Below, one piece after another: positions 39,440-52,204 of a DNA stretch of 64,000 nucleotides. Below the pieces are notes generated by a model. That model made no database searches. It was not told where the DNA came from and worked only from the letters and a program-made list of their open reading frames with translations. The translations under genes were made by a program, and so were the position numbers. Position 1 is the stretch's first letter. Every line of letters begins with the position of its first letter. This stretch comes from Moraxellaceae bacterium (GTDB lineage Bacteria; Pseudomonadota; Gammaproteobacteria; Pseudomonadales; Moraxellaceae), in the NCBI GenBank assembly GCA_030646295.1, contig JAUSND010000019.1:124001-188000 (forward strand), written 5' to 3'.

Positions 39440-40875
39440 ACAAGCCAGCCAGCCGTTCGAGGCTGATTGAAATCCCGGAAATGCGTCGTATCCGTCGCCT
39501 GCACTTCATCGGTATTGGTGGCGCAGGCATGTGCGGTATTGCCGAGGTCTTGCTGAATCAGGGTTACAAGATCAGCGGCTCTGACATCAAGGCAGGCAAG
39601 ACAACTGCACATTTGCAGTCTTTGGGCGCCCAGGTGTTTATTGGTCATCGCGCCGAGAATATTGAGGGTGCGGACGTAATTGTTGTTTCGACGGCAATTG
39701 ATATGGAGAACCCGGAGATTGCCGCAGCTCGCGAGGCACGCCTGCCTGTCGTGCGTCGTGCAGAAATGCTCGGTGAATTGATGCGTTACCGCCATGGCAT
39801 TGCCATTGCCGGTACGCATGGCAAGACCACAACAACCAGCCTTGTTGCCTCCATTCTGGGGGAGGATGGTCGTGACCCTACGTTCGTGATCGGCGGTCTG
39901 CTTAACAGTGCAGGCACCAATGCGCGTCTGGGAGCCAGTCGTTATTTCGTGGCCGAAGCAGACGAAAGTGATGCGTCTTTCCTGCATCTGCAGCCGATGG
40001 CTGCGGTGGTGACCAATATTGATGCCGACCATATGGATACCTATGGCGGTTCGTTTGACAAGCTGAAGCAGACCTTCGTCGAATTCCTGCACAACCTGCC
40101 GTTTTATGGCCTGGCCGTACTGTGCGGGGATGACCCTGTGATCCACGAAATCATGCCGGATGTTGCGCGCCCGATAATCACGTATGGCCTGCAGGAAGGT
40201 AATGATGTGCGTGCTGTCGATATTCGCCAGGACGGTTTGCGCACGCATTTCACTGTGCTTCGTGCCGGACATGAACCGTTGCCGATCACCCTGAATCTTC
40301 CGGGAATGCACAACGTGCAGAATTCGCTGGCGGCTATCGCAATTGCGACTGACGAGAAGGCGTCTGATGAGGCAATTGTCCGTGCTCTTGCCGGTTTCGA
40401 GGGGGTTGGTCGCCGCTTTCAGCAGTACGGTGATTTCCCGCTGGAGGATGGAAGTGTCTGTCTGGTCGATGACTATGGCCACCATCCGCGTGAAGTGGAT
40501 GCCACCATCAAGGCGGCGCGCCAGAGTTTCCCGGGTCGACGTCTTGTCATGATGTTCCAGCCGCATCGTTACACACGTACACGCGACTGTTTCGAGGACT
40601 TTGTGCACGTGTTGTCTACGGTTGATGCATTGCTGTTGCTGGATGTTTATAGCGCAGGTGAAAAGCCGATTGCCGGAGCGGATGGTCGTGCCCTGGCGCG
40701 CAGCATAAGGACGCGTGGACTGGTTGATCCGGTCTTTGTGGAGAGTGCCGCAGAACTTGGGGAATTGATGCGACATGTCCTGCGTCCTGGCGATGTGCTG
40801 CTGACACAAGGGGCAGGCACGGTTGGTGCAGTAGCTCTGGAACTGGCCCAGCACGGCCTTTATCTGCAGGGTTGA
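39436..40875 (+). CDS. murC: UDP-MurNAc : L-alanine ligase MurC
   Basis: Adds the first amino acid, L-alanine, to UDP-MurNAc. The 479-aa product shows the Rossmann-like start [19 protein letters not shown] (about 19-37), the P-loop [11 protein letters not shown] (about 127-137) and [15 protein letters not shown] in the C-terminal domain. Its TGA abuts the ddl ATG directly, so coupling is likely. Confidence 0.97.
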   Translation: MNKPASRSRLIEIPEMRRIRRLHFIGIGGAGMCGIAEVLLNQGYKISGSDIKAGKTTAHLQSLGAQVFIGHRAENIEGADVIVVSTAIDMENPEIAAAREARLPVVRRAEMLGELMRYRHGIAIAGTHGKTTTTSLVASILGEDGRDPTFVIGGLLNSAGTNARLGASRYFVAEADESDASFLHLQPMAAVVTNIDADHMDTYGGSFDKLKQTFVEFLHNLPFYGLAVLCGDDPVIHEIMPDVARPIITYGLQEGNDVRAVDIRQDGLRTHFTVLRAGHEPLPITLNLPGMHNVQNSLAAIAIATDEKASDEAIVRALAGFEGVGRRFQQYGDFPLEDGSVCLVDDYGHHPREVDATIKAARQSFPGRRLVMMFQPHRYTRTRDCFEDFVHVLSTVDALLLLDVYSAGEKPIAGADGRALARSIRTRGLVDPVFVESAAELGELMRHVLRPGDVLLTQGAGTVGAVALELAQHGLYLQG

Positions 40876-42629
<1,754 letters not shown>

Positions 42630-42660
42630 TTTTTTACGCAGAAATTTTATGATTCGGGAT

Positions 42661-42682
42661 GGCATTCTTTAAACGGAATGCC
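42661..42682 (+). promoter_or_regulatory. Hairpin in the ftsQ-ftsA gap
   Basis: GGCATTC (42661-42667) pairs with GAATGCC (42676-42682) around TTTAAACG, 24 bp before the ftsA ATG. This gap is one of only two non-overlapping junctions of notable length between mraZ and ftsZ. No T-run follows, so the hairpin may affect processing or translation rather than termination. Confidence 0.35.
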
Positions 42683-42705
42683 CCCGCTGAGTGGGTAAGG
42701 AAGAG

Positions 42706-43959
42706 ATGGCAAGCGCAACGAACAATCCGATGATCGTAGGGATCGATGTCGGCACCGCCAAGGTGGTGGCGCTGGTCGGCCAGATCAACGCCGAAGGCGA
42801 ACTGGAAATTGTCGGCGTCGGCATGAAACCCTCTCGCGGGATGAAAAAGGGCGTGGTCGTCAACATAGATCAGACTGTCCAGTCCATTCAGGGGGCGGTG
42901 GCCGAAGCAGAGCTCATGGCCGACTGCCGCATCCACTCTGCCTACATCGGCATTGCCGGTTCCCATATCGGTGGGCGCAATTCCCAGGCCGTGGTTGCCA
43001 TTCGCGAGGGTGAGGTTCAGCAGGGCGATATCGAACGTGTGATCGATGCAGCCAAGTCCGGCCCCATTCCGACAGATCAGCGCATCCTGCATATCCTGCC
43101 GCAGGAATTCCAGGTGGATGACCAGGGCGATGTCCGTGACCCGCTCGGCATGTCCGGTGTTCGCCTTGAGGGCCATGTGCATCTGGTGACCTGTTCCGCC
43201 AATGCCATGCAGAACCTTGAGAAGTGTGTGCGCAGCTGCGGCATCGAGATTGACGAGGTTGTGCTGGATCAGCTCGCCTGCAGCAATGCGGTCCTTACCG
43301 AGGATGAAAAAGAGCATGGCGTCTGCCTGGTTGATATTGGCGGTGGCACCACCGATGTGGCCATTTTCAGCAAGGGTGCGATTCGCCACACGGCCGTTAT
43401 CCCGATTGCGGGTGACCAGGTCACCAATGACATTGCCATGGCATTGCACACGCCAACCCAGGATGCAGATGACATCAAGATCAAATACGCCTGTGCGGTG
43501 GCCCAGCAGGTCAATCCGGAAGACAGCATCAATGTTCCGGGTATGGGTGATCGTCCGGCCCGCCGCATGTCGCGGCAGACCCTCGCAGCGGTAGTCGAGC
43601 CGCGCTATGACGAACTTTTTACGCTGGTCATGAGCGAAATTGATCGCAGCGGTTTCATGGGCAAGCTGTCGGCGGGCATCGTACTGACCGGTGGCTCAGC
43701 CAAGATCGAAGAAGCAACGGCACTGGCCGAGTCGATTTTCCATATGCCCGTGCGCATCGGCATGCCGCAGTCGCTGAAAGTTGGCGGCATGGGTGAAGTA
43801 TTGCGGAACCCGATTTACTCAACGGGCGTTGGCCTGTTGATGTACGGAAGAAAGAAGTATCTGGACAGGAATATTGGTCAGGAGCCGGCACGAAGGTCGG
43901 CGCTTGATGCAGGCGAGTTCGTTCAGAAGCTCCGAGGCTGGCTGGCACGGAATTTCTGA
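42706..43959 (+). CDS. ftsA: Cell division protein FtsA
   Basis: Actin-like ATPase that tethers FtsZ to the membrane and recruits later proteins. The 417-aa protein has VGIDVGTAKVVALVGQ (about 11-26), LVDIGGGTTDVAIF (phosphate 2 loop) and VLTGGSAKIEEA, and ends with an amphipathic helix (FVQKLRGWLARNF) of the membrane-targeting type. ATG at 42706 follows AAGGA; a GTG five codons upstream is possible but less likely. 77 bp separate it from ftsZ. Confidence 0.96.
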   Translation: MASATNNPMIVGIDVGTAKVVALVGQINAEGELEIVGVGMKPSRGMKKGVVVNIDQTVQSIQGAVAEAELMADCRIHSAYIGIAGSHIGGRNSQAVVAIREGEVQQGDIERVIDAAKSGPIPTDQRILHILPQEFQVDDQGDVRDPLGMSGVRLEGHVHLVTCSANAMQNLEKCVRSCGIEIDEVVLDQLACSNAVLTEDEKEHGVCLVDIGGGTTDVAIFSKGAIRHTAVIPIAGDQVTNDIAMALHTPTQDADDIKIKYACAVAQQVNPEDSINVPGMGDRPARRMSRQTLAAVVEPRYDELFTLVMSEIDRSGFMGKLSAGIVLTGGSAKIEEATALAESIFHMPVRIGMPQSLKVGGMGEVLRNPIYSTGVGLLMYGRKKYLDRNIGQEPARRSALDAGEFVQKLRGWLARNF

Positions 43960-44036
43960 AGGAGTACCGGGTAAGCGGAATACCTGGCAAAAGCAACAAG
44001 AAGCAGCAAGACAAATTTTGGGCAAAGGAGAGTGAG

Positions 44037-45245
44037 ATGAACATTTTTGAGTTGGCCGACAGTGCTCCCCAGCATGGCCGCGCAGTAATCAAGGTGGTGG
44101 GTGTGGGTGGTGGTGGCAGCAATGCTGTCCAGCACATGGTCGCCAGTGATGTGCATGGTGTGGACTTTGTCTGTGCCAATACCGACATGCAGCATCTGTC
44201 CAAGATGTCTGCCAAGACCCTGCTGCACATGGGTGCCGGCGTTACCCGTGGTCTGGGTGCAGGTGCCAATCCTGAAGTGGGTCGTCAGGCGGCGGTCGAA
44301 GACCGTGATCGCATCCGTGAAGTGCTCGCTGGCGCCGACATGGTGTTCATTGCGGCAGGCATGGGTGGTGGCACCGGTACTGGTGGTGCACCGGTCGTGG
44401 CTGAAGTCGCAAAGGAAATGGGCATTCTCACGGTTGGTGTGGTCACCAAGCCGTTCCTGTTCGAAGGCAAGCGTCGCATGGACGTGGCCGAGGCAGGCAT
44501 CGAAAACCTGTCCCAGTATGTTGACTCCCTGATCACCATTCCCAATCACCGCCTGCAGGCAGTGCTGGGCAAGGTCTCCATGATCGAGGCCTTCCGTGCA
44601 GCCAACAATGTGCTGAAGAATGCCGTGCAGGGTATCGCCGACATGATCCAGCAGCCCGGTGAAATCAACGTCGACTTTGCTGACGTGCGCACCGTGATGT
44701 CCGAACAGGGACTGGCCCTGATGGGTACCGGTTCTGCCAAGGGTGAAGATCGTGCCCGGCTGGCCACTGAAATGGCCATCCACAGTCCGCTGCTGGATGA
44801 TGTCCGTCTGGATGGTGCTCGTGGTGTGCTGGTGTCGATTGCTGCCGGTCCCGAACTGGGCATTGATGAGTACACCACGGTCGGTGACCTGGTGGCCCAG
44901 TTTGCCTCGCCGGAAGCCACGGTGGTGATCGGTACCATCCTTGATCCGGATCTGGGCGAAGAGCTTCGCGTGACGGTTGTTGCCACTGGCCTGCCCAAGG
45001 CTGCCCGCAATGCCGCTACCGCTCCCATGCGTCTGGTTCCTGGCCAGCCTGCGCCGGTTCCGGCCAGCCAGCCAGCCCCTGTTGCAGCCACTGGTACCAG
45101 CCATGCCGTTGGCGGCAGCAGCTATGACTACGATACCCCGGCCTATCTGCGTAACCAGAAAGTGGCTAATGGCGGGACCGCACCGCGCTCAACGGATGCC
45201 AACCTGCTGAATATCCCTGCTTTCCTGCGTCGCCAGGCGGACTAA
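44037..45245 (+). CDS. ftsZ: Cell division GTPase FtsZ
   Basis: Tubulin-like GTPase forming the Z-ring. The 402-aa product has the GTP-binding signature [12 protein letters not shown] (about 104-115), the T7 catalytic loop region [13 protein letters not shown], a variable proline- and alanine-rich linker (about 320-390) and the C-terminal peptide [14 protein letters not shown] that binds FtsA and other partners. A strong AAAGGAG precedes the ATG. It closes the dcw cluster and is followed by an inverted repeat. Confidence 0.98.
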   Translation: MNIFELADSAPQHGRAVIKVVGVGGGGSNAVQHMVASDVHGVDFVCANTDMQHLSKMSAKTLLHMGAGVTRGLGAGANPEVGRQAAVEDRDRIREVLAGADMVFIAAGMGGGTGTGGAPVVAEVAKEMGILTVGVVTKPFLFEGKRRMDVAEAGIENLSQYVDSLITIPNHRLQAVLGKVSMIEAFRAANNVLKNAVQGIADMIQQPGEINVDFADVRTVMSEQGLALMGTGSAKGEDRARLATEMAIHSPLLDDVRLDGARGVLVSIAAGPELGIDEYTTVGDLVAQFASPEATVVIGTILDPDLGEELRVTVVATGLPKAARNAATAPMRLVPGQPAPVPASQPAPVAATGTSHAVGGSSYDYDTPAYLRNQKVANGGTAPRSTDANLLNIPAFLRRQAD

Positions 45246-45265
45246 ACCCCGTCGCCAGCCTTGCG

Positions 45266-45306
45266 CCGGACTGATCGGCCCACTCTCCCGATCAGTCCGG
45301 CCTTCT
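45266..45306 (+). terminator. Terminator candidate after ftsZ
   Basis: CCGGACTGATCGG and CCGATCAGTCCGG pair perfectly over 13 bp with a 9-nt loop, 20 bp after the ftsZ stop. Only a broken pyrimidine tract (CCTTCTTCCC) follows. Confidence 0.7.
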
Positions 45307-45381
45307 TCCCGATGGCCTGTTTTGCGGCGGCTGCCGTGTCTGCTACCATCGCCGCTCCTGAATCCTGAAATAATTTGTCAC

Positions 45382-46290
45382 ATGTTGCGACAGCGCACTG
45401 TAAAGAACACCATTCGCGCCAGCGGCGTGGGCCTTCACTCGGGCGAGAAGATTTTTCTCACGCTCATGGCGGCCCCGGTCGATACTGGCATTGTCTTTGT
45501 GCGCACGGATATCGACCCACCGGTTGAGTTGCCCGCCAAGGCCTTGCTGGTGAAGGATACCTCCATGGCAACCAGCCTGGTGCAAGGTGATGTGCGCTTG
45601 TCCACCGTTGAGCATCTGATGTCTGCCCTGTCCGGCCTGGGCATTGATAACGCCCGTATAGAAGTCACCGCCGGTGAAATTCCCATCATGGATGGCAGTG
45701 CCGGCCCCTTCGTGTTCCTGATCCAGGCCGCGGGAGTCGTGGAGCAGGATGCACCCAAGCGGTTTGCCCGTATCAAGCGCCGTGTCGAGGTCCGGGACGG
45801 TGACAAGATTGCTGCTTTCGAGCCTTACAACGGCTTCAAGCTCTGTTTCACCATCGACTTCGATCACCCGGCGTTTCATGATGATCACAAGTACGCCGAA
45901 GTCGACTTCTCCACGACGTCCTATGTAAAGGAAGTCAGTCGGGCCCGCACTTTCGGGTTCATGCGCGATATCGAATACCTGCGCTCAAAGAACCTGGCCC
46001 TGGGTGGCAGCATGGAAAATGCCATTGTGGTGGGGGATGATGGCGTCATGAATGCCGAAGGCCTGCGCTACGAGGACGAGTTTGTCCGGCACAAGATGCT
46101 GGATGCGATTGGCGACCTGTACCTGCTGGGCTACGGCATCATCGGCGAGTATCAGGGGTACAAGTCCGGACATGGCCTTAATAACCAGTTGCTGCGGGCA
46201 CTTCTTGATCAGCCGGATGCCTGGGAAATTGTGACATTTGGTGACGAAAGTCTGGCCCCGATTTCCTATATCAAGGCATCATCGAAATAA
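45382..46290 (+). CDS. lpxC: UDP-3-O-acyl-GlcNAc deacetylase LpxC
   Basis: Zinc deacetylase catalysing the committed step of lipid A synthesis. The 302-aa protein has the zinc-ligand and catalytic motifs [17 protein letters not shown] (His near 78), [14 protein letters not shown] (His and Asp near 237-241) and [15 protein letters not shown] (catalytic His near 264). The ATG at 45382 giving [10 protein letters not shown] is the family start, yet no clear Shine-Dalgarno sequence precedes it (CTGAAATAATTTGTCAC). It follows ftsZ, the standard order. Confidence 0.97.
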   Translation: MLRQRTVKNTIRASGVGLHSGEKIFLTLMAAPVDTGIVFVRTDIDPPVELPAKALLVKDTSMATSLVQGDVRLSTVEHLMSALSGLGIDNARIEVTAGEIPIMDGSAGPFVFLIQAAGVVEQDAPKRFARIKRRVEVRDGDKIAAFEPYNGFKLCFTIDFDHPAFHDDHKYAEVDFSTTSYVKEVSRARTFGFMRDIEYLRSKNLALGGSMENAIVVGDDGVMNAEGLRYEDEFVRHKMLDAIGDLYLLGYGIIGEYQGYKSGHGLNNQLLRALLDQPDAWEIVTFGDESLAPISYIKASSK

Positions 46291-46329
46291 AGTCTTTTTA
46301 AATCAATTGGTTGTGCGTTTAACGAGGCT

Positions 46330-46800
46330 TTAGCCCCGGGATGGTCCGTTCGTCCGGGCATGGGTTGCCAGAAGGCGGATGGCTTCGCTAACCTCCCCAT
46401 TGCCCAGGGATTCGGCCAGCTCATTGAGCAATGCGCCTGTCTCCGGGCTCAGGCGTCTGAGAGGGGTTGCCGGTTTTTCACTGGTGGTGCGTTCTGGGCT
46501 TGTGGTCACAACCTTGATGCGTACCAGTCCGCAAAACTCGTCATGCTGACGTAAACGTGGCAGATGGATGCGACTAAGATAGCGTAACTGTCCGGCCGCA
46601 GCGCTATTGGCGGTGGCCAGTGTCAGGGTGCCCTCATGGTAGGAGGCGACCTTGACGACCTGATTCAACTGGGTATCAAGGTAGAGGCCCAGAATCTCGT
46701 TCAGTCGTGCAAGATCCCGCGCGACATGAACAAACCCGGCCAGTGAGTCCTGACGCAGGACCTCTTCAAGTCTGACGGTTTTTTTCAGGCGTTTGGCCAT
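46330..46800 (-). CDS. dciA: DciA-like protein (DUF721)
   Basis: DUF721 family; in Pseudomonas aeruginosa DciA is the ancestral loader or operator of the replicative helicase DnaB, used where DnaC is absent. The 156-aa product has the DUF721 KH-like core with LRYLSRIHLPRLRQHDEFCGLVRIKV (read in segments, about 70-95) and a basic N-terminus, followed by a flexible tail with a short helical end (about 120-150). It is convergent with lpxC and divergent from the M23 peptidase, a typical Pseudomonadales position. Confidence 0.88.
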   Translation of the reverse strand: MAKRLKKTVRLEEVLRQDSLAGFVHVARDLARLNEILGLYLDTQLNQVVKVASYHEGTLTLATANSAAAGQLRYLSRIHLPRLRQHDEFCGLVRIKVVTTSPERTTSEKPATPLRRLSPETGALLNELAESLGNGEVSEAIRLLATHARTNGPSRG

Positions 46801-46887
46801 AAATTCCTGTCCGGTGTACCGGACCTACTGCTGCAAGACCGGGCCATCAGTATAGCCGGGCTTTGGAATGAAGCAGGACGAGGTGCT

Positions 46888-47769
46888 ATGAATATTATTC
46901 TGCTAAGCCGCAAGAAAGGGCGACCTGTCACGGTGCAATTGCCTCCGCGCATGCTGGGCGTGGCGATAGCCGGTTTTGCCCTGCTGTTTGTTGTTCTGGG
47001 GGCGGCCAGCTTTCATCTGGTCTCGCGGTATGTGCTCAAGCCTGCAGTTACCGTTGTGCAGGCGGGGAACGAAGAAGACCAGATGCGTGCACTGAACATT
47101 CGCATGGCCGAGATGCAGGCCCGCCTGATTCGACTCGATGCGCTGGGCGAGTATCTGGCCGAGTCTGCCGACGTAAAAAGTGACGAGTTTGATTTCACGC
47201 AAAAGCCGCCCATGGGTGGTCCGCTGACTGGCGAGCTGACGGTGTTGCAGGACCAGACCGCGCTTGAAGTGCGCCTGGATGAGCTGGCTGAAGAAATTGA
47301 CTACAAGGAAATCCAGCTTGATGCGCTGGGCAGCCTGTTGAGTGGTCGCCGCAAGGCCCCCGCCGGTTATCTGGCCAACATGCCGGTGCGCAAGGGCTAT
47401 ACCACGTCACGCTACGGTTACCGTACCGATCCGTTCACCGGGCGGACAGCATTTCATGCCGGCATTGATTTTGCCGGTCCTGAGGGTACGGATGTGTTTG
47501 CTGTTGCTCCCGGGATCGTGACCTTTGCGGGAGCCAAAAGCGGTTACGGCAATGTCGTTGAGATCAATCATGGCGATGGCATGAGTACCCGGTATGCACA
47601 TGCCCGCAATCTGGTGGTCAAGGTGGGCGACATGGTCAGCAAGGATCAGCTGATTGCCTACATGGGATCGACGGGAAGGTCTTCAGGGCCGCACCTGCAC
47701 TATGAGGTGATGCGCAATGGCACCCAGGTCGATCCGGCAACCTACATTGCACATGTTGCCCAGCGCTAG
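46888..47769 (+). CDS. M23-family periplasmic peptidoglycan endopeptidase
   Basis: LytM-domain metallopeptidase or activator predicted to cut stem-peptide cross-links. The 293-aa protein has one N-terminal transmembrane helix (about 23-45), a coiled-coil linker (about 58-150) and an M23 domain (about 175-290). The zinc ligands are present: HAGIDFAGP (His and Asp), HARN and HLHYEV, so it should be catalytic. It takes the place upstream of secA where enterics have secM. Its partner in vivo is not evident from sequence. Confidence 0.92.
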   Translation: MNIILLSRKKGRPVTVQLPPRMLGVAIAGFALLFVVLGAASFHLVSRYVLKPAVTVVQAGNEEDQMRALNIRMAEMQARLIRLDALGEYLAESADVKSDEFDFTQKPPMGGPLTGELTVLQDQTALEVRLDELAEEIDYKEIQLDALGSLLSGRRKAPAGYLANMPVRKGYTTSRYGYRTDPFTGRTAFHAGIDFAGPEGTDVFAVAPGIVTFAGAKSGYGNVVEINHGDGMSTRYAHARNLVVKVGDMVSKDQLIAYMGSTGRSSGPHLHYEVMRNGTQVDPATYIAHVAQR

Positions 47770-47792
47770 GCGAACTGCCTGAGTGTCTGCCC

Positions 47793-47827
47793 AAGGCCCG
47801 AGCCGGAATGCTCGGGCCTTGTTGTTT
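47793..47827 (+). terminator. Terminator after the M23 peptidase gene
   Basis: AAGGCCCGAG and CTCGGGCCTT form a 10-bp stem with loop CCGGAATG, followed by GTTGTTT. Confidence 0.8.
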
Positions 47828-47880
47828 CCGGGTTATGAAGACTAAACACGACGACTACACGACCTGATCAGGGGGCGGTG

Positions 47881-47908
47881 TTGCTGGGGGTCCATTCAGG
47901 GGTAGAAT
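47881..47908 (+). promoter_or_regulatory. Candidate secA promoter
   Basis: TTGCTG (47881-47886) and TAGAAT (47903-47908) are separated by 16 bp. The transcript would carry a leader of about 145 nt before the secA ATG, with no secM-like peptide in it. Confidence 0.55.
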
Positions 47909-48059
47909 GGCGGGCCTGAAATTCGGGCTGCGGGCTTGGTTTTGCTGATCCGGGCCCCATCTCAAGCGGATGCCCCGGCATTGCGTCCGCGCGCCACGGC
48001 CTTAAAGCGGGTGTGGTGGCGTAAAGCGCCGGTCAAATTCATCATCAAGAGTGGCAGTT

Positions 48060-50804
48060 ATGTTGGGATTGGGACGCCTCGTCAGCGGAATTTTTGGCAC
48101 CAAGAACGAGCGCGAGCTCAAGCGCATGCGGGCAGTGGTTGCCGAGGTCAATTCTCATGAAGAGCGCTGCAAGGCTCTTTCGGACAGTGAGCTTGCCGGC
48201 CGTACCGCCGAATTCAAGGAACGCTACCAGAAGGGCGAGTCACTCGATCAGCTGCTGCCGGAGGCGTTTGCAGTGTGTCGCGAGGCATCACGTCGCGTAC
48301 TCGGCATGCGCCATTATGATGTTCAGCTTATTGGCGGCATGACCCTGCATGAAGGGCGCATTGCAGAAATGCGTACTGGCGAGGGCAAGACACTGACCGC
48401 CACATTGCCGGCATACCTGAACGCTCTTTCCGGAAGCGGCGTGCATGTCGTGACCGTGAATGATTATCTTGCTGCACGTGATGCCGACTGGAATCGTCCG
48501 GTGTTCGAGTTCCTCGGGCTCAAGGTCGGTGTGATCCGTTCCATGCAGCCATCGGCAGAAAAACGTGCTGCCTATGAGGCGGATATCACGTACGGCACCA
48601 ACAACGAATTCGGTTTTGATTACCTGCGCGACAATATGGCGTTTCGTCTGGAAGACAAGTTCCAGCGTGGGCTGTCGTTTGCACTGATCGACGAAGTCGA
48701 CTCCATCCTCATTGACGAAGCCCGTACCCCGCTGATCATTTCCGGCGCCAGCGAAGACTCTTCCCGCCTGTATGAACAGGTGAATACCCTGATCCCCAAG
48801 CTCATCAAGCAGGCGGAAGAAGGCAAGGCAGATGGTGGTCATTTCTGGGTGGATGAAAAGCATCGCCAGATTGAACTCACCGAGGCCGGTCACGAGTTTG
48901 TGGAAGAGCTGCTGGCAAAGATCGGTCTTCTGGCCGAGGGCGACAGCCTCTACTCGGCGGCCAATCTAGGCCTGCTGCATCATGTCCATGCAGCACTGAA
49001 AGCCCATGTGCTGTTCCAGCGTGATGTGCACTACATCGTGCAGGACAACGATGTGGTCATTGTGGATGAGCACACCGGCAGAACCATGCCGGGTCGTCGC
49101 TGGTCCGATGGTCTGCATCAGGCAGTTGAAGCGAAAGAACGCGTTGCCATCCAGAGCGAGAACCAGACACTCGCGACGACCACGTTCCAGAACTATTTCC
49201 GTCTCTACCGGAAATTGTCCGGCATGACCGGTACGGCGGATACCGAAGCCGCCGAGTTCCGCCAGATTTATGGTCTGGATGTGGTGGTGATTCCCACGCA
49301 CAAGCCGATGGTTCGCAAGGATCTCGATGATCTCGTCTATCTTTCGCGCGAAGAAAAGTTCGAAGCCATCATGGTCGAGATCAAGGCGCTGAAAGAAAAG
49401 AACGCCCCGGTGCTGGTCGGTACGGCCACCATCGAGTCCAGCGAATATCTGTCCATGCTGATGCAGAAGGCAAATATTCCGCATCGCGTGCTGAATGCCA
49501 AGTTCCATGCCCAGGAAGCAGAAATCATTGCCCAGGCCGGTCGTCCCGGTACGGTCACCATTGCAACCAATATGGCCGGTCGCGGTACGGACATCCTGCT
49601 GGGCGGTAACTGGAAAGCCGAACTTGCCAAGATAGAAAACCCCACGCAGGAACAGGCAGATGCACTCCGGGCCGAGTGGCAGAAGAGTCATGATGCTGTC
49701 ATTGCTGCGGGTGGCTTGCATATCATCGGCTCCGAGCGTCATGAGTCGCGTCGTATCGATAACCAGTTGCGTGGCCGCTCCGGTCGTCAGGGCGATCCGG
49801 GTGTCACCCGTTTCTATCTGTCGCTGGAAGATGACCTGATGCGTATCTTCGCCTCTGATCGCGTCAAGAACATGATGCGCTCACTGGGGATGCAGAAGGG
49901 CGAGGCCATCGAGCATCGCTGGGTCACACGTTCGATTGAAGGCGCGCAGCGCAAGGTGGAATCGCGCAACTTTGATATCCGCAAGAACCTGCTCAAATAC
50001 GATGATGTGGCCAATGACCAGCGTCGTGCCATTTATTCGCAGCGTGACTCCATTCTGGCTGCCGAGAGCATTGCCGAGAATGTTGATCTCATTCATCAGG
50101 ATGTGATCAACACGGTGATCAGCGAATTCATTCCGCCGCAGAGCGTGGATCACCAGTGGGATATTGCAGGCCTGGAAAAGGCCATGAGCATGGACTTTGG
50201 TGCCGATCTTACCGTTCAGGCATGGCTGGATGCCGACGACAGCCTGCATGAAGACGGATTGCGTGAGCGTATCGTCAAGGAAGTGCTTGCTGCTTATAAA
50301 GGCAAGCGTGAGCGCATTGGCAATGAAGTGGCACAGTCGCTGGAAAAGCAGTTGATGCTGCAGATCCTTGATCGCCACTGGAAGGATCATCTGGCTGCGA
50401 TGGACTACCTGCGTCAGGGCATTCATCTGCGTGGCTATGCCCAGAAAAATCCGGAGCAGGAATACAAGCGCGAAGCCTTCCAGTTGTTCGAGCAGTTGCT
50501 GGGTGCTGTAAAGCTGGAGTTTGTGCAGACGCTGGCGCGTGTTCAGGTGCAGTCCGAAGAGGAAGTGGCCGCGATGGAGGCGCAGCGTCTGGCGGAAGCC
50601 GAGTCCATGGCACTGCAGTTCCAGCATGCCGACGCTGATGCCGTGATTGCCGAGGAACAGGCAGAACTGCACCAGATTGCCATGGGCGAGATGCCGCTGG
50701 CGGCCGAGCCGTTCGTGCGCGATGGTGGCAAGGTCGGTCGTAATGACCCATGCCCTTGTGGCTCTGGCAAGAAGTACAAGCACTGCCATGGCACAGTGGC
50801 CTGA
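48060..50804 (+). CDS. secA: Protein translocase motor SecA
   Basis: ATPase that drives preproteins through SecYEG. The 914-aa protein has Walker A MRTGEGKT (104-111), the DEVD-type Walker [18 protein letters not shown] (about 206-222), the NBD2 region [13 protein letters not shown] [12 protein letters not shown], and the C-terminal SecB/lipid-binding zinc motif with Cys898, Cys900, Cys909 and His910. The ATG at 48060 ([13 protein letters not shown]) is chosen over a GTG three codons upstream. The long leader upstream has no recognisable secM. Confidence 0.97.
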   Translation: MLGLGRLVSGIFGTKNERELKRMRAVVAEVNSHEERCKALSDSELAGRTAEFKERYQKGESLDQLLPEAFAVCREASRRVLGMRHYDVQLIGGMTLHEGRIAEMRTGEGKTLTATLPAYLNALSGSGVHVVTVNDYLAARDADWNRPVFEFLGLKVGVIRSMQPSAEKRAAYEADITYGTNNEFGFDYLRDNMAFRLEDKFQRGLSFALIDEVDSILIDEARTPLIISGASEDSSRLYEQVNTLIPKLIKQAEEGKADGGHFWVDEKHRQIELTEAGHEFVEELLAKIGLLAEGDSLYSAANLGLLHHVHAALKAHVLFQRDVHYIVQDNDVVIVDEHTGRTMPGRRWSDGLHQAVEAKERVAIQSENQTLATTTFQNYFRLYRKLSGMTGTADTEAAEFRQIYGLDVVVIPTHKPMVRKDLDDLVYLSREEKFEAIMVEIKALKEKNAPVLVGTATIESSEYLSMLMQKANIPHRVLNAKFHAQEAEIIAQAGRPGTVTIATNMAGRGTDILLGGNWKAELAKIENPTQEQADALRAEWQKSHDAVIAAGGLHIIGSERHESRRIDNQLRGRSGRQGDPGVTRFYLSLEDDLMRIFASDRVKNMMRSLGMQKGEAIEHRWVTRSIEGAQRKVESRNFDIRKNLLKYDDVANDQRRAIYSQRDSILAAESIAENVDLIHQDVINTVISEFIPPQSVDHQWDIAGLEKAMSMDFGADLTVQAWLDADDSLHEDGLRERIVKEVLAAYKGKRERIGNEVAQSLEKQLMLQILDRHWKDHLAAMDYLRQGIHLRGYAQKNPEQEYKREAFQLFEQLLGAVKLEFVQTLARVQVQSEEEVAAMEAQRLAEAESMALQFQHADADAVIAEEQAELHQIAMGEMPLAAEPFVRDGGKVGRNDPCPCGSGKKYKHCHGTVA

Positions 50805-50827
50805 GTCCGGGCAGTCAAATCACTGAG

Positions 50828-50861
50828 AATGCGCCGGCCTTTATTGCCGGCGCATTTTTTT
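50828..50861 (+). terminator. Terminator after secA
   Basis: AATGCGCCGGC and GCCGGCGCATT form an 11-bp stem with a 7-nt loop, ending in seven T residues. Confidence 0.92.
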
Positions 50862-50940
50862 GAGTGCGGGCCGTTGCCATTTGTTGCAGGCCAGCCAATC
50901 ATTCTCTTTTGATTCATTTCTCCCGCAACTGGAGCCCATC

Positions 50941-52161
50941 ATGCCCGTAGGCAATCTCGACATGCCGGTAATGCACCCGGTCAATGGCATTCGTATCGGT
51001 ATTACGGAGGCCGCCATCCGGTACAAGAACCGGCGCGATCTCACCGTGTTCGAGATTGCCGAAGGGGCAACCGTGAGTGCCGTGTTCACACAGAACAGCT
51101 ACTGTGCGGCCCCGGTATTGTTGTGCCGTGAGCACCTGGCGAAAGCAGCTCCGCGCTATCTGGTCATCAATACCGGTAATGCCAATGCTGGAACCGGTAC
51201 TGTCGGCATGGACAATGCCCGTGCCTCCTGTGCTGCACTGTCTGCATTGACCGGTGTGTCGCCTGACGCAATTCTGCCGTTTTCCACGGGGGTGATCGGC
51301 GAGCACCTGCCGGTGGATCGCCTGTCGGCAGCATTGCCCTCGGCGCTTGGAAAACTGACGGCGGATGCCTGGGCCGACGCGGCAACAGGCATCATGACAA
51401 CGGACACGCGCCCCAAGGGCGCCAGTGAGCAACTGGTGATTGATGGTGTGACGGTGACCATTACCGGCATCTCCAAGGGGGCGGGCATGATCCGTCCCAA
51501 TATGGCGACCATGCTTGGTTATGTCGCAACAGACGCCGCCATTGCCCAGCCAGTGCTGGACACCTTGCTCAAGGGCGCGGTCAACCAGAGCTTCAATCGC
51601 ATCACGATTGATGGTGACACCTCGACCAATGATTCCTGCGTGCTGATTGCGACGGGTGCTGCTGGCAATGCCCCTGTCGCCGCCACGTCCGGTGCAGTAT
51701 TCGATGCGTTGCGTGACGCCATCAACCGTGTGTTCGCACGCCTTGCACAACTGATCGTGCGTGATGGTGAAGGCGCGACCAAGTTCATGACGGTGCAGGT
51801 GGAAGAGGGTGCGAGCACAGAGGAGTGCTGTGATGTGGCCTACAGCATTGCGCATTCACCGCTGGTGAAAACAGCATTTTTTGCTTCTGACCCCAACTGG
51901 GGACGTATTGTTGCCGCGATTGGCAATGCCGGTCTTGCCGGTCTGGATGTCAGCAGGGTGCGCGTTTACCTGAATCAGGTTTGCATCGTGGATAACGGCG
52001 GTCGTGCACCCGCCTATACCGAAGAGCAGGGCTCGGCCGTGATGAAGGAAGAGGAAATCCTGATTCGTGTTTGTCTGGGTCGGGGTGAAGCGCGTGACAC
52101 GGTATACACCTGTGACTTCTCGTACGATTACGTGAAGATCAACGCGGATTACCGTTCGTAA
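50941..52161 (+). CDS. argJ: Bifunctional ornithine acetyltransferase / N-acetylglutamate synthase ArgJ
   Basis: Recycles the acetyl group in arginine synthesis: transfers it from N-acetylornithine to glutamate. The 406-aa proprotein self-cleaves at the conserved MATML site (in [15 protein letters not shown], near residue 190), giving alpha and beta chains with Thr as the new N-terminal nucleophile. GDTSTNDS in the beta chain is also conserved. The ATG at 50941 follows TGGAG and matches the family start; an in-frame extension through the secA terminator is rejected. Confidence 0.95.
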   Translation: MPVGNLDMPVMHPVNGIRIGITEAAIRYKNRRDLTVFEIAEGATVSAVFTQNSYCAAPVLLCREHLAKAAPRYLVINTGNANAGTGTVGMDNARASCAALSALTGVSPDAILPFSTGVIGEHLPVDRLSAALPSALGKLTADAWADAATGIMTTDTRPKGASEQLVIDGVTVTITGISKGAGMIRPNMATMLGYVATDAAIAQPVLDTLLKGAVNQSFNRITIDGDTSTNDSCVLIATGAAGNAPVAATSGAVFDALRDAINRVFARLAQLIVRDGEGATKFMTVQVEEGASTEECCDVAYSIAHSPLVKTAFFASDPNWGRIVAAIGNAGLAGLDVSRVRVYLNQVCIVDNGGRAPAYTEEQGSAVMKEEEILIRVCLGRGEARDTVYTCDFSYDYVKINADYRS

Positions 52162-52204
52162 TCCTGTTGGCTAGAGCCTGCGCCCCAATGAACGGTTTGC
52201 TGTG

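Noticed and set aside
43946..43962. TGGCAC sequence at the end of ftsA as a sigma-54 site
   Set aside because: The expected GC at the -12 position is absent at the right spacing, and it lies inside the coding sequence.
47828..48059. A secM-like arrest peptide upstream of secA
   Set aside because: No frame with a signal sequence and an arrest motif was seen in the leader.
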